Shown here in pieces: positions 1 through 5,706 of a stretch of DNA of 7,682 bases (position 1 is the first letter of the stretch; each line of letters begins with the position of its first letter). Location of the stretch: NCBI GenBank assembly GCA_964431205.1, contig CAYSIX010000199.1, positions 1 through 7,682 on the forward strand, read 5' to 3'. The notes beneath the pieces are model-generated. The model had not been told where the DNA came from. It was given only the letters and a program-made list of their open reading frames with translations, and did no database searches. Position numbers and translations under genes: made by a program. The stretch is from CAYSIX01 sp964431205 (lineage in GTDB: Bacteria > Planctomycetota > Phycisphaerae > Phycisphaerales > Phycisphaeraceae).

Positions 1-39
1 TACCTGATCCGCACCCTCACCGGAGCAGATCAAGGGTAA

Positions 40-1017
40 ATGTCTTCACCCTGTGCCGCAATGGCTAGGATGCCGGCCATGCGGGTGCTGAGCACGATCG
101 CGATGCCGCCGGAGTGGGTCCGGCGGGTGGAGGCGTTGGACGGGGCGGTGCGTTGGCGCTTCGTGGGCAGGGAAAACCCGGAAGCGACGGCGGCCGTGGC
201 CGAAGCGGACGTGCTGCTGGGCCAGGCGCCAGCGTGCGGGATCGAGGGGGCGGAGCGACTGCGGTGGTGGCAACTGCTGTCCGCGGGGGCGGACAAGGCG
301 GTGGCGCTGGCGCCGCCGCGGACGCTGATCACGACGGCGTCGGGGGTGTTCGACGTCCCGGTGGCCGAGCACACCCTGTCGATGATGCTGGCGTTCGCGC
401 GGGGCCTGCCCGAGGTGATCCGCGCGGGGGTTGAGGCGAGGTGGGCGCGAGAGGGCGCGCGGTTCGAGCTGGCGGGCCAGACGTGCTGCGTGATCGGGAT
501 GGGCCACATCGGCCGGGCGGTGGCGTGTCGGGCGGCGGCGCTGCAGATGCGGGTGTCCGCGGTGGACCGCACCGCGGACGCCGAGGCCGAGGGCGTGGAT
601 GAGCTGTACCCCGCTGACCGGATCGATGAGGCGATCACGAAGGCGGACCACGTGGTGGTCACGCTGCCGGGCACGGCCCAGACGCGGCACCTGTTCGACT
701 CGCGTCGGCTGGATCGGATGAAGCCGAGGGCGTACCTGTACAACGTGGGTCGCGGGTGGATCGTGGAGGAAGCGGCGCTGATCGAGGCGTTGCGTGCCGG
801 GACGATCGCGGGCGCGGGGCTGGACGTGTTCGAGACTGAGCCGCTGCCGGCTGAGAGCCCGCTGTGGCGGATGCCGAACGTGCTGGTAACCCCGCACTGC
901 GCGGGGCAGACGCCTCGGCACCGCGAGCGTCTGGGCGAGCTGTTTCTGGAGAACCTGCAGCGGTACGTGCGCGGCGAGCCGCTGCGCAACGTGGTGGATC
1001 GGGAGAAGGGATACTGA
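40..1017 (+). CDS. D-2-hydroxyacid dehydrogenase (NAD-dependent)
   Basis: A complete 325-residue member of the D-isomer-specific 2-hydroxyacid dehydrogenase family, cytosolic enzymes that interconvert 2-keto acids and D-2-hydroxy acids with NAD(P)H. The Rossmann dinucleotide loop is GMGHIG at residues 153-158. An acidic residue that could bind the NAD ribose follows at D176 (AVDR). The catalytic arginine is R238 in NVGRG, the glutamate is E267 in DVFETEPLP, and the catalytic histidine is H286 in TPHCAG. Order and spacing fit the family, and the length is normal (about 310-330). The true start is uncertain: ATG at 79 (MRVLSTIAMPP) has AGGA 8 nt upstream and begins where family homology begins, giving 312 residues, whereas ATG at 40 has AGGG only 3 nt upstream. 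The substrate (glyoxylate, hydroxypyruvate, phosphoglycerate or other) cannot be read from sequence. The gene ends 11 nt from the convergent toxin gene. Confidence 0.92.
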   Translation: MSSPCAAMARMPAMRVLSTIAMPPEWVRRVEALDGAVRWRFVGRENPEATAAVAEADVLLGQAPACGIEGAERLRWWQLLSAGADKAVALAPPRTLITTASGVFDVPVAEHTLSMMLAFARGLPEVIRAGVEARWAREGARFELAGQTCCVIGMGHIGRAVACRAAALQMRVSAVDRTADAEAEGVDELYPADRIDEAITKADHVVVTLPGTAQTRHLFDSRRLDRMKPRAYLYNVGRGWIVEEAALIEALRAGTIAGAGLDVFETEPLPAESPLWRMPNVLVTPHCAGQTPRHRERLGELFLENLQRYVRGEPLRNVVDREKGY

Positions 1018-1028
1018 TGGTCGAACGC

Positions 1029-1424
1029 TCAGCGGCTCAGCAGCCGTACAGAGAGCTGGGGCAGGTGTGAGAAGTGCCGATCGTAGGTGACGATCTGGAG
1101 GTTGAACTGCATCGCGTGGGCGGCGATCCAGACATCGTTGGTCGGGATGGGCGTGCCCGCCTCTCGCAGCATCGTGACAATTTGTGCGTAGCGATCGGCT
1201 GTCACCTCGGTCACGGGCAGGACGCGCACCGAGCCGTCACGGATGAAGCGACGCAGATCGTCGATGTTTTTCTCGTAGCGATCGCCCTGGCGAAAGCCGG
1301 CGAGCATCTCGCCGACGACGACGACGGACAGAAACAACGCGGTGGCGTTCTGGATCGCGTCCGCCGCCGCGGGGTCGCCGCGACGGAAGTTTGCGAAGGC
1401 GCTGGTGTCGATCAGCCGTTGCAA
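1029..1424 (-). CDS. vapC: VapC-like PIN-domain toxin (ribonuclease)
   Basis: A 131-residue PIN-domain protein, the toxin half of a type II toxin-antitoxin pair. PIN toxins are Mg-dependent endoribonucleases that usually cut tRNA or rRNA. All four acidic positions are present, counted from the TTG start: D6 (LIDTSAF), E39 (VVVVGEML), D97 (PTNDVWIAA) and D115 (VTYDRHF), so the nuclease should be active. I place the start at TTG 1424 because the PIN fold begins there (LQRLIDTS) and GAGGGA lies 6 nt upstream. The frame stays open to an ATG at 1631, but that extension reads through the antitoxin gene in another frame and is Pro/Ser/Arg-rich with no homology. The gene follows the antitoxin by 10 nt on the same strand, so the two are almost certainly co-translated. 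RNA target unknown. Confidence 0.88.
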   Translation of the reverse strand: MQRLIDTSAFANFRRGDPAAADAIQNATALFLSVVVVGEMLAGFRQGDRYEKNIDDLRRFIRDGSVRVLPVTEVTADRYAQIVTMLREAGTPIPTNDVWIAAHAMQFNLQIVTYDRHFSHLPQLSVRLLSR

Positions 1425-1430
1425 GCCGCG

Positions 1431-1436
1431 TCCCTC
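1431..1436 (-). promoter_or_regulatory. Shine-Dalgarno site of vapC, overlapping the antitoxin stop
   Basis: GAGGGA on the minus strand, 6 nt before the TTG codon at 1424. Its first two bases are the last two of the antitoxin TGA stop (1437-1435). This site decides the unusual TTG start of the toxin and implies translational coupling: ribosomes ending on the antitoxin are placed to initiate on the toxin. Confidence 0.6.
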
Positions 1437-1701
1437 ATTGCCAGAGCTCGGGATCGACGCAGCGACACCCGGCCGCGGCGCGCTCGAAGCGATCGGCATC
1501 GTCGTCGTTCCAGTCGCCCAGGAATCGGTCGAGGGCGTGGCCGACGGGCCGGGGCTGCGGCGGATCCGGTGCGGCGGCGGCGGCGGCTTCGCGGAGCAAG
1601 TCGATGGCGACCTGCTCCGCGGCGACGCCACGTTGCGCGGCCAGTTCGGACAGGAACCGTTGAGTCTGAGGGTCGAGGTGGTTCAGGTCGATGCTGCTCA
1701 T
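1435..1701 (-). CDS. VapB-type antitoxin
   Basis: An 88-residue acidic protein immediately upstream of the PIN toxin, so its role as cognate antitoxin is mainly inferred from position. The N-terminal half (residues about 8-38: LDPQTQRFLSELAAQRG, then a helix ending LLREA) looks like the strand-helix-helix pattern of ribbon-helix-helix antitoxins. A run of six alanines (about 39-44) and a Pro-rich stretch (PDPPQPRP) form a probable linker. The C-terminal part (LDRFLGDWNDDDADRFERA, ending VDPELW) is acidic and aromatic, as expected of a tail that wraps around and inhibits a PIN toxin. Antitoxins of this type usually bind their own promoter. There is no strong Shine-Dalgarno before the ATG (only GCGAG about 6-8 nt upstream). 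The ending TGA overlaps the toxin ribosome-binding site. Confidence 0.8.
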   Translation of the reverse strand: MSSIDLNHLDPQTQRFLSELAAQRGVAAEQVAIDLLREAAAAAAPDPPQPRPVGHALDRFLGDWNDDDADRFERAAAGCRCVDPELWQ

Positions 1702-1711
1702 GAAGTCGCTC

Positions 1712-1744
1712 GCGGTGGGTCACGGGTCGCACCGCTGAATCATA
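1712..1744 (-). promoter_or_regulatory. Candidate vapBC promoter and operator
   Basis: On the minus strand, TATGAT (1744-1739) matches a -10 hexamer in five of six bases, although no good -35 is visible at normal spacing. Just downstream, over the expected transcription start, is the inverted repeat GCGGTG (1712-1717) / CACCGC (1730-1735), with arm centres 18 bp apart. This is the kind of site a dimeric RHH antitoxin could occupy for autorepression. The gap between purM and the antitoxin (89 bp) suits an independent promoter. Weakly supported. Confidence 0.3.
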
Positions 1745-1790
1745 TCGGCGCCGGAGGGGGCCCGGCTTGGGAGAGCTTGTTCGCCCGGGT

Positions 1791-2876
1791 TCAGCGCAGC
1801 TCGACGCGGCCGGTACCGGAGACGACCTTGCCGAGGGAGAAGACCCGTTCGCCGGCGCGGCGGAGGCGATCGGCGACGGCGTCGGCGAAGTGCGGGCGGA
1901 CGATCAGGACGTAGCCGATGCCCATGTTGAACACGCGGAACATCTCGTCGTCGTCGACGTCGCCGTGTTGCTGGAGAAACCGGAACAGGGGCGAGACGGG
2001 CCAGGCCTTGCGGGAGAGGCGGGCGTTGAGGTTCGAGGGCAGGGCGCGGTCGATGTTGCCGGGCAGCCCCCCGCCGGTGATGTGCGCCATGCCGCCGATG
2101 GGGCGCTTGACCTTGTAGGCGCGCAGGAGGGAGACGATCGAGCGTGCGTAGATGCGTGTCGGTTCGAGCAGCAGGTCGCCGAGGGAACGATCGGTTTCGA
2201 GGTCGGGGTAGGCGCGATGCAGGTCGAGGCCGGCGTGCTTGAGGACGGCGCGGACGAGGGTGTAGCCGTTGGAGTGGACGCCGCTGGAGCCCAGGCCGAG
2301 GATGACGTCGCCCTTCTCGACGCGTTCGGTGTCGATGACCTTGCGCAGCTCGCAGACGCCGACGGACAAACCGACCAGGTCGTAGTCGCCCGCCTTATAG
2401 ACCTCGGGCATCTCGCACATCTCCCCGCCGATCAGGGCGCAGTCGGCCAGCTCGCAGCCGTCGGCGACGCCCTTGACGATGCGTTCGATCTTGGCCGGCT
2501 CGGTCTTGTGGATGCCGATGTAGTCCAGGAAGAACAGCGGCTCGGCGCCCTGGACGATCAGGTCGTTGACGTTCATGGCCACGCAGTCCTGCCCGATCGT
2601 GTCGTGGCGGTCCAGCGCGATGGCGAGCATGACCTTGGTCCCGACGCTGTCGGTGCAGCCGACGAGCACCGGGTCCCGATAATTGCGCTTGAACAGGCGT
2701 TCGTTGTAGTCGAGGCGGAACATGCCGGCGAAGGCGCCGTACCGGCCCAGGACGCGTGGCCCGAACGTGCGGCGGCAGTGGGCCTGGATCATCTCAACGG
2801 CGTGGTCGCCGGCGTCGATATCAACCCCGGCGGCGGCGTAGGTCAGTCCGGTCGTGCGTCGGCGTCGCGTCGGCAT
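1791..2876 (-). CDS. purM: Phosphoribosylformylglycinamidine cyclo-ligase (AIR synthetase)
   Basis: A complete 361-residue PurM, the cytosolic enzyme that closes the imidazole ring in de novo purine synthesis (formylglycinamidine ribonucleotide + ATP to aminoimidazole ribonucleotide). The N-terminus LTYAAAGVDIDAGD (residues 11-24) aligns with the start of known PurM proteins. The nucleotide-site loop GCTDSVGTK (73-81), GQDCVAMNVNDL (95-106), ALIGGEMCEMP (147-157), GLGSSGVHSNGY (194-205) and MAHITGGGLPGN (263-274) are all in the expected order and intact. It is slightly longer than the E. coli enzyme (about 345). The ATG at 2876 has no Shine-Dalgarno, and a possible -10 lies so close that the mRNA may be leaderless. 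No other pur genes are in the window. It is divergent from the Fur-family gene and followed 89 bp later by vapBC. Confidence 0.97.
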   Translation of the reverse strand: MPTRRRRTTGLTYAAAGVDIDAGDHAVEMIQAHCRRTFGPRVLGRYGAFAGMFRLDYNERLFKRNYRDPVLVGCTDSVGTKVMLAIALDRHDTIGQDCVAMNVNDLIVQGAEPLFFLDYIGIHKTEPAKIERIVKGVADGCELADCALIGGEMCEMPEVYKAGDYDLVGLSVGVCELRKVIDTERVEKGDVILGLGSSGVHSNGYTLVRAVLKHAGLDLHRAYPDLETDRSLGDLLLEPTRIYARSIVSLLRAYKVKRPIGGMAHITGGGLPGNIDRALPSNLNARLSRKAWPVSPLFRFLQQHGDVDDDEMFRVFNMGIGYVLIVRPHFADAVADRLRRAGERVFSLGKVVSGTGRVELR

Positions 2877-2885
2877 CGGGGCAAC

Positions 2886-2891
2886 AGTGTA
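2886..2891 (-). promoter_or_regulatory. Possible purM -10 hexamer
   Basis: TACACT on the minus strand matches four of six bases of the -10 consensus and sits 9 nt before the purM ATG. Transcription would begin about 3 nt upstream of the start codon. No convincing -35 is present. The site is proposed because purM has no ribosome-binding site, which would fit a leaderless transcript; the hexamer alone is weak evidence. Confidence 0.2.
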
Positions 2892-2962
2892 CGGGCTGGG
2901 GTGGGCGAGCGAAACGGCTCACCGGGCGCCGCCGGTGGCGCCGCGGGCCCGGGAAACCCGCA

Positions 2963-2992
2963 TTGGATCGCCCCCTCGCCGGCGCCTATGCT
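2963..2992 (+). promoter_or_regulatory. Candidate sigma-70-type promoter of the Fur-family gene
   Basis: TTGGAT (2963-2968) and TATGCT (2987-2992) each match four of six bases of the -35 and -10 consensus, with 18-bp spacing. They sit in a locally AT-richer patch within a very GC-rich intergenic region. Transcription would start near 2999, giving a leader of about 40 nt before the ATG at 3040. The same region lies upstream of divergent purM. Confidence 0.4.
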
Positions 2993-3006
2993 TAAGTCGC
3001 ATCTTG

Positions 3007-3024
3007 GGCTCGGGGGATCGAGCC
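3007..3024 (+). promoter_or_regulatory. Inverted repeat in the leader of the Fur-family gene
   Basis: GGCTCG (3007-3012) and CGAGCC (3019-3024) are perfect inverted repeats around a 6-nt spacer, GGGGAT. The repeat lies just downstream of the predicted transcription start and 15 nt before the ATG. It could be an operator for the regulator itself or an RNA hairpin. It does not resemble the AT-rich Fur or PerR boxes of model bacteria. A plausible ribosome-binding site, GGTGA (3029-3033), follows it. Confidence 0.35.
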
Positions 3025-3039
3025 GGTCGGTGACGTGCC

Positions 3040-3498
3040 ATGAATCGTTGCGATTCCGATGAAACAGCCTCGTTGTTTGCCGCCCACGGCCTACGCTGCA
3101 CCCGCCAGCGACTGGCCATCTACCAGGCCCTGCGCCGCGACCCGACTCATCCCACCGCCGATCAGATCTACCAGCGCGTCGCCACCGAGGCCCCGCGCTA
3201 CTTCGGCGTCAGCCGGGCCACCGTCTACAACACCCTCGAGGCGTTCTGTCAGGCGGGCCTGGCACGCAAGCTGCCGGGGCTGGGCGACAACGGCTCGGCG
3301 CGGTACGACGCCGGCCGCGGCGACCACGTCCACCTGCGCTGTGAGCAGACCGGCGTCGTCACCGACCTGCCCGAGACGCTCAGTCAGCGAATCCTCGACC
3401 AGCTCAGCCCCGACCTGATCGACGACATCAGCCGTCAGCTCGGCGTGTCGATCCGCGAGGTGCAGGTCGAGCTGGTCGCCGAGCCGAAGGCCAAGTGA
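3040..3498 (+). CDS. Fur-family metalloregulator, PerR-like, lacking the structural zinc site
   Basis: A 152-residue Fur-superfamily repressor, a dimeric DNA-binding protein that senses metal or peroxide. The winged helix is residues about 10-80 (LRCTRQRLAIYQAL, HPTADQIYQRV, VSRATVYNTLEAF). The dimerisation/metal domain follows. The regulatory metal ligands of B. subtilis PerR (H37, D85, H91, H93, D104) appear to correspond to H37, D90 (RYD), H96 and H98 (DHVHLRC) and D109 (TDLP). Aspartate rather than glutamate at the D85 position is typical of PerR rather than Fur. The structural zinc site is broken: the first CxxC reads C101-E-Q-T104, and there is no C-terminal CxxC. Target genes are unknown; no peroxidase or iron gene is nearby. 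It is divergent from purM and convergent with the BatA/VWA gene. ATG 3040 is preceded by GGTGA at 6-nt spacing. Confidence 0.9.
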   Translation: MNRCDSDETASLFAAHGLRCTRQRLAIYQALRRDPTHPTADQIYQRVATEAPRYFGVSRATVYNTLEAFCQAGLARKLPGLGDNGSARYDAGRGDHVHLRCEQTGVVTDLPETLSQRILDQLSPDLIDDISRQLGVSIREVQVELVAEPKAK

Positions 3499-3559
3499 AC
3501 GCTTCGTCGTCGGGCCCGGCTGCCACCCCGCACCCCAAGCCGGCAGCCCGCGACGCGGC

Positions 3560-5545
3560 TCACAGGTGCATCCGCCTCGTGTACACCAGCCACTCGATCA
3601 ACAGCACCGCCAGCGCCGCCCAGGCGAACCACGGCCAGACCTCCCGCCGCACGGCCGTGTCTCGTGTCTGAGCCGCCACCTGCTCGGTCCCGACCGACAG
3701 TCGCTCGGCCGATCGCAGGTCGCTCTCGACCGGGTCCAGCAGGTTCACCGCCAGGCGACGAAACGCCGGTGCCACGTCCGCGTCCGTCTCGTACAGCCCG
3801 ACCCGGCTGAACTGCGGCAGCACCGCCCGGCCGTCCGTGCGGCGGGCGCTCAACCGCGTGGGGCCCTCGTACACGATCGACGTCTCGCCGCCGGGCAGCG
3901 GGATCGTCGCCACGTCGCCGGTCGTGTACGCCAGCCCCGCCTCGTCCAGGTACCCGCCCAGCCCCAGCGTCTCGACCATGTTCTGCACCATCACCACGAA
4001 CGGCACGGCCAGCGGCAGGCTGCTCTCCAGCACGTCGAACGCCACCACGACCTGCACCGTGCCCGCGTGCGACAGCTCGGCCATGATCGGCCCACGCGGG
4101 CCCGTCGCCAGCGCCGTCGCGTCCGTCGGCAGGACCAGCCGCCCCGGCTCCGACATCACCAGGTCGTCCAGCACCACGTGGCGCAGCAACGGATGATCCC
4201 GTCGCCAGTCCAGCACGACCTGGGCGCCGCCCTCGCGGGAATCGTGCCGCCTCAGCTCGAGGCCCTCGATCGGCGGGGCGGCGTCGAAGTACACGCTGTC
4301 CACGGGCGGCACCCGCCCGGGCGCGTAACCGTCAAAGAGGATCACGTCGTACCCCTCGCCGCTGCCCGATCCGGTCGGGTCCCAGCCGCTGCGCGTCAGG
4401 AACCGCGGGTCCTGATCCTCGTAGCGGTCGGGCGTCATCAGCGTCAGCTCACGCACGCCGACGCTGCGCACCACGCGCTCCAGAAACGCGTTGCCCCGCG
4501 TCACCACCAGCACGCGCAGCCGACGCGACGGCGCCAGCACCAGCCGCGCGGTGTCGTCCGCCGCCAGGTCATCGGCGTGGTCGTGACTCAGCTCGACGAC
4601 CGCCTCGCCGGGCAGGGCGAAGTCGAACTCGATCGAACGCAGGCCCGGCTGCGTCGCCGTTGCCGCGGGCAGCGTCACCGGCTCGACCCGGCTGACCCCG
4701 CCGTCCACCGTCAGCGTCGCGTTTGTCCGCTGCTCGATCGGGCGGTAGTTCGCCAGCCGGGCGAAGACCTGCACGAGCTGCGGGCGGTCGAAGTCCCGCC
4801 GCGCCGCGAAGGCGACGATCCCGACGTTGTTCACGGTCCCGCCGCCCGCGTCGCCGGCGATCCGCACGTACCGCAGCTCCGCGTTCGGCAGCGACAGGGC
4901 CGTCGGCTCGTCCGGCGGGAAGCGGCCGTCGCTCAGCACGTGCACCACCAGCGAGTCCGGCCCCCCGCCGCTCGACGCCCCCAACGCCTCGACCAGCCCG
5001 AGCGCCGCGCCCAGCCGCGTCCGCTGGTCCGTCGGCTCGATCGAACGCACCGCCGCCCGCAGCCGCGACGGGTCGCTCGTGAACGGCTGGAGCACCTTCG
5101 CCCGGTCCGCGAAGCTGATCACCATCGCCCCCGACGCCGATCCCTCCTCCGACGCCTCCGCCCCGACCATCGTGTCGATCAGCTCCAGCGCGACCCGCTT
5201 GGCCTCGTCCAGCCGCGTCGGCGAGGCGTCCGTCGCGCTCATCGACCCCGAGTGATCGATCAGCAGCACGACCCGCCGGCCCGGCGCCGCCGAGCCCTGC
5301 ACCGTCGGCCGCGCCATCGCCAGCAGCAGCGCCGCCAGAATCAGCAACTGCAACAGCAACAGCAAATTCCGCCGCATCTTCTGGAACGGCGCGTTGACCT
5401 GAAGGTCCTGCACCGCCCGCTTCCACAGCAGCGTCGAGGGGATCACTACTTCCCGCCGCCGCAGCTTCAGGAAGTACAACGCCACCAGCAGCGGAACGGC
5501 GATCCCCGCCGCGATCAGGGCCGTGATGGGAGACAAAAAGCTCAT
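3560..5545 (-). CDS. BatA/VWA-domain membrane protein of the MoxR operon
   Basis: A complete 661-residue protein. The N-terminal BatA (aerotolerance-regulator N-terminal) region has a membrane segment at about 7-26, the conserved stretch LYFLKLRRREVVIPSTLLW (23-41), and a second membrane segment at about 60-78. A von Willebrand A domain follows (about 90-260) with a complete MIDAS: D97-x-S99-x-S101 (DHSGSMS), a threonine near 176 and D206 (LSDGR). A beta-rich region (about 240-340) and a glutamine-amidotransferase-like fold (about 343-530, with YDVILFDGYAP) come next, and a C-terminal membrane helix lies at about 638-656, ending YTRRMHL. In this family the VWA domain binds metal and protein partners and works with MoxR and DUF58 proteins in envelope stress or protein maturation; the exact role here is unknown. 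It is last in the operon, and its start lies 9 nt after an inverted-repeat element. No clear Shine-Dalgarno is present. Confidence 0.9.
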   Translation of the reverse strand: MSFLSPITALIAAGIAVPLLVALYFLKLRRREVVIPSTLLWKRAVQDLQVNAPFQKMRRNLLLLLQLLILAALLLAMARPTVQGSAAPGRRVVLLIDHSGSMSATDASPTRLDEAKRVALELIDTMVGAEASEEGSASGAMVISFADRAKVLQPFTSDPSRLRAAVRSIEPTDQRTRLGAALGLVEALGASSGGGPDSLVVHVLSDGRFPPDEPTALSLPNAELRYVRIAGDAGGGTVNNVGIVAFAARRDFDRPQLVQVFARLANYRPIEQRTNATLTVDGGVSRVEPVTLPAATATQPGLRSIEFDFALPGEAVVELSHDHADDLAADDTARLVLAPSRRLRVLVVTRGNAFLERVVRSVGVRELTLMTPDRYEDQDPRFLTRSGWDPTGSGSGEGYDVILFDGYAPGRVPPVDSVYFDAAPPIEGLELRRHDSREGGAQVVLDWRRDHPLLRHVVLDDLVMSEPGRLVLPTDATALATGPRGPIMAELSHAGTVQVVVAFDVLESSLPLAVPFVVMVQNMVETLGLGGYLDEAGLAYTTGDVATIPLPGGETSIVYEGPTRLSARRTDGRAVLPQFSRVGLYETDADVAPAFRRLAVNLLDPVESDLRSAERLSVGTEQVAAQTRDTAVRREVWPWFAWAALAVLLIEWLVYTRRMHL

Positions 5546-5554
5546 ACGCGTCTC

Positions 5555-5589
5555 GATCTTGACCGGATCACCGGATCGGCCGGATCAAC
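5555..5589 (+). repeat. Left arm, CCGGATC-type inverted repeat
   Basis: Iterated units TTGACCGGATC, ACCGGATC, GGCCGGATC and AACAGGAT at 8-9 nt steps. It is the inverted partner of the arm at 5668-5704, with four substitutions over 32 aligned bases. Confidence 0.75.
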
Positions 5590-5667
5590 AGGATGCAAGA
5601 CAAGATTGGGTGCTGCGAACCGGGCTTGGCAAGGCAGGCCGCTCTTCATGTTTCTATCCTTCATTTT

Positions 5668-5704
5668 GTTCGGATCCGGTCGATCCCGTTATCCGGTCAA
5701 AATC
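5668..5704 (-). repeat. Right arm, CCGGATC-type inverted repeat
   Basis: Read on the minus strand it starts GATTTTGACCGGAT and continues with two more degenerate units (AACGGGATC, GACCGGATC). It begins 2 nt after the DUF58 stop codon. In the operon transcript this arm and 5589-5555 could pair as a stem of about 30 bp with an internal loop of roughly 80 nt. Confidence 0.75.
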
Positions 5705-5706
5705 GT

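Larger units (their letters stand above)
5555..5704. mobile_element. Gene-less inverted-repeat element between DUF58 and BatA
   Basis: A 150-bp unit fills nearly all of the 161-bp gap between two genes of one operon. Its ends are imperfect inverted repeats identical at 28 of 32 aligned positions, built from CCGGATC-like units at 8-9 nt spacing. The interior (about 5590-5667) carries no plausible gene. It begins 2 nt after the DUF58 stop codon and ends 9 nt before the BatA start. No target-site duplication is evident. It looks like a small non-autonomous (MITE-like) element or a repeat that forms a long hairpin in the operon mRNA; mobility is inferred. Confidence 0.55.

Noticed and set aside
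30..989. Open frames on the minus strand opposite the dehydrogenase gene
   Set aside because: They are Arg/Ser/Pro/His-rich shadows; the + strand frame has all catalytic motifs of the D-2-hydroxyacid dehydrogenase family.
1424..1631. N-terminal extension of the PIN toxin to ATG 1631
   Set aside because: The extra 69 residues are an alternative-frame reading of the antitoxin gene, and the PIN fold starts at the TTG with a good ribosome-binding site.
2925..2960. GC-only palindromes (GGCGCC words, CGGG-AAA-CCCG) upstream of the fur promoter
   Set aside because: They are short and low in complexity; I cannot distinguish them from chance at this base composition.
2877..3039. A dif site or replication origin at the GC-skew switch
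   Set aside because: No AT-rich 28-bp XerCD-like site, DnaA boxes or AT-rich unwinding region is visible in the intergenic sequence.
1767..3062. A 431-codon open frame on the + strand opposite purM
   Set aside because: It is low-complexity, Asp/Val/Ala-rich and motif-free, and it is the mirror of an intact PurM with all signatures.
3518..3548. Possible bidirectional terminator between the convergent Fur-family and BatA genes (GGCTGCC / GGCAGCC)
   Set aside because: The stem is only 7 bp with a 17-nt loop and no T-tract on either strand; such matches are expected by chance in GC-rich sequence.
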